From: Lota lota
Lineage: Eukaryota; Chordata; Actinopteri; Gadiformes; Lotidae
Reading direction: 5' to 3'
Length of the DNA: 64,000 bases
Assembly: GCA_026745465.1 (NCBI GenBank)
Contig: JACYXH010000692.1
Location: 338,501-402,500 of the forward strand
The first letter of the stretch is position 1, and each line of letters opens with the position of its first letter. A program made the translations under genes and the position numbers. The notes below the pieces were generated by a model, which had not been told where the DNA came from, searched no databases, and was given only the letters and a program-made list of their open reading frames with translations. Shown here piece by piece: positions 41,170-64,000 of this stretch.

Positions 41170-41475
41170 AACCCCTCATGATTGTTGTCTATGATTTATT
41201 GGTAGAGCAGTAATACATTTTAAATCTGAACATCCAGAATGCCAACACCACTTTCCTGAAAAACATCTGGATACATTTGGCTGCTTTGCAGAAGCATCTG
41301 CTACATCTCACAGAAAATTACATCAACCTAAGCATGATACCTATCAGCTGCATTGATACCATTCTCAAATATGAGTCAAAGTAATACAAAGCAAAGAAAG
41401 ATTCCTTTAAGTGGTTATTATGATAATACATCTATAACTAAAAGTACTAGTTAAGTGCCTATTAGGAGTACTGAA
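41170..41475 (-). other. Probable immt 3' UTR
   Basis: Follows the immt stop on the minus strand. An AATAAA (minus strand, 41200-41195) is a likely polyadenylation signal. Confidence 0.55.
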
Positions 41476-63123
<21,648 letters not shown>

Positions 63124-63225
63124 CTGTACAAAATGTTCCAAACAATTAGTAGAGGTAAGGCTGAATTTCCCGTTTATTGTATAGCATTACTGCCATACTC
63201 TCTGCCACTGAGCCACATGTAGGCC

Positions 63226-63273
<48 letters not shown>

Positions 63274-63358
63274 TATACGTATACACACACACACATACAT
63301 ACATACATACATACATACATACATACATACATACATACATACATACATACATACACAT
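63226..63358. repeat. Compound (AT)n and (ACAT)n microsatellite
   Basis: AT units from about 63226 to 63268, then CACA and about 16 units of ACAT. It lies in the immt intron about 100 bases beyond the exon at 63123. Confidence 0.95.
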
Positions 63359-64000
63359 ATAATGATGCAATATCATTTCTGAAAGGTCTAATTGGTTAAA
63401 ACACGTTTTTTTTCAAATAACGCATAAAAAAGCTAAACTGCAATATCACGCAAGTCCTTGAGGAGGAAGTCAGTGGCATTCGGATCCACAGCAGAGCTTC
63501 AATGTAAAGCGGGTCGCACACTAGACGAGCCACGGAGCGCCGCGTTGCCAAGGTTTTGAGCAGTGCTGGAAGTTATAGCGCGGCTGTATGGCGGCGCCGG
63601 TGTAAGAGCTGTCATTGGAAATATGACCCACTTAAGTTCCAATGAAGACACACTGCTTAGAATGTATGGGGGTACTTCAAATGATCATAAAACTAAAAGG
63701 TGGTTTGTACATTGTGCAACTACACATAATACGTGGCAACTGGAATGTTTCGTAAGTAAGGCGCAAAATATTCTTTCCGCCAATAACTTTATTTGAATGT
63801 TTTGTCTGCGAATGCCTTTTTGACTGAAATCGGTGGCAAATGAACCTAACAATACATACATTCCCCGAACCATGACTAGCGAACCGAATAGCTAAAAACA
63901 ACATTTTTTACTTGAACCGTTCCATCCCTACTAAATATAAGTGCAATCTTTTTACGTTGATCCCACAAGATATAACAAAGTCCCTCCATTCCCTTGAAAT
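63359..64000. other. immt intron to right edge, no exon recognised
   Basis: The N-terminal immt exons (targeting peptide, glycine-rich membrane span) were looked for on the minus strand and not found, so they must lie beyond 64000. Confidence 0.5.

Noticed and set aside
63291-63358. Regularly spaced repeats resembling a CRISPR array
   Set aside because: Simple four-base satellite without spacers, in a vertebrate intron.
63146-63376. Tyr/Val/Cys-rich and Tyr/Ile-rich frames
   Set aside because: Translation of AT and ACAT microsatellites on both strands.

Overview
The window is nuclear DNA from a ray-finned (teleost) fish. Its vertebrate genes are split by GT-AG introns, it has long dinucleotide microsatellites, and it carries a dense mix of Tc1, hAT, Ty3/gypsy, ERV, L2-type LINE and tRNA-derived SINE sequence typical of teleosts. 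There are no operons, no CRISPR array and no prokaryotic gene order. The species cannot be read from the sequence.

Three host genes are supported. (1) rnf103, minus strand: exon 1 (11120-10895) and exon 2 (2628-2480) of the ER-membrane E3 ubiquitin ligase RNF103; the remaining exons, including the RING exon, lie left of the window. (2) magt1, plus strand: a complete ten-exon, 328-codon gene (27637-37247) for the MAGT1 thioredoxin-like subunit of oligosaccharyltransferase. (3) immt (mic60/mitofilin), minus strand: eleven exons from 63123 down to the stop at 41476; the 5' exons lie right of the window. magt1 and immt converge tail to tail, about 4.2 kb apart. RNF103 and IMMT are also linked in human (2p11.2, from general knowledge), so this looks like a conserved neighbourhood with magt1 between them.

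Almost everything else is mobile DNA. Left to right: a gypsy RT fragment at the left edge; a solo LTR with a 4-bp target duplication inside an older repeat; a broken ZBED-type hAT transposase; a 180-bp palindrome; a 3.2-kb inverted-repeat (foldback) element holding a nearly intact Tc1 in one arm and a SINE in its loop; a gypsy copy with RT/RNase H deleted; a nearly perfect 4.8-kb tandem duplication made of retroelement pieces (16096-25695); a miniature LTR element with a tRNA-Lys primer site (25800-27020); hAT-like non-autonomous elements in magt1 introns; and a Tc1 and an L2-type LINE in immt introns.

No new functional system is evident. The most unusual structures are the tandem duplication, the miniature LTR element whose LTR begins with a long hairpin, the foldback element, and GT tracts that abut splice sites of magt1 and immt. 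All exon boundaries were set by eye from splice consensus and family similarity, without transcript data.
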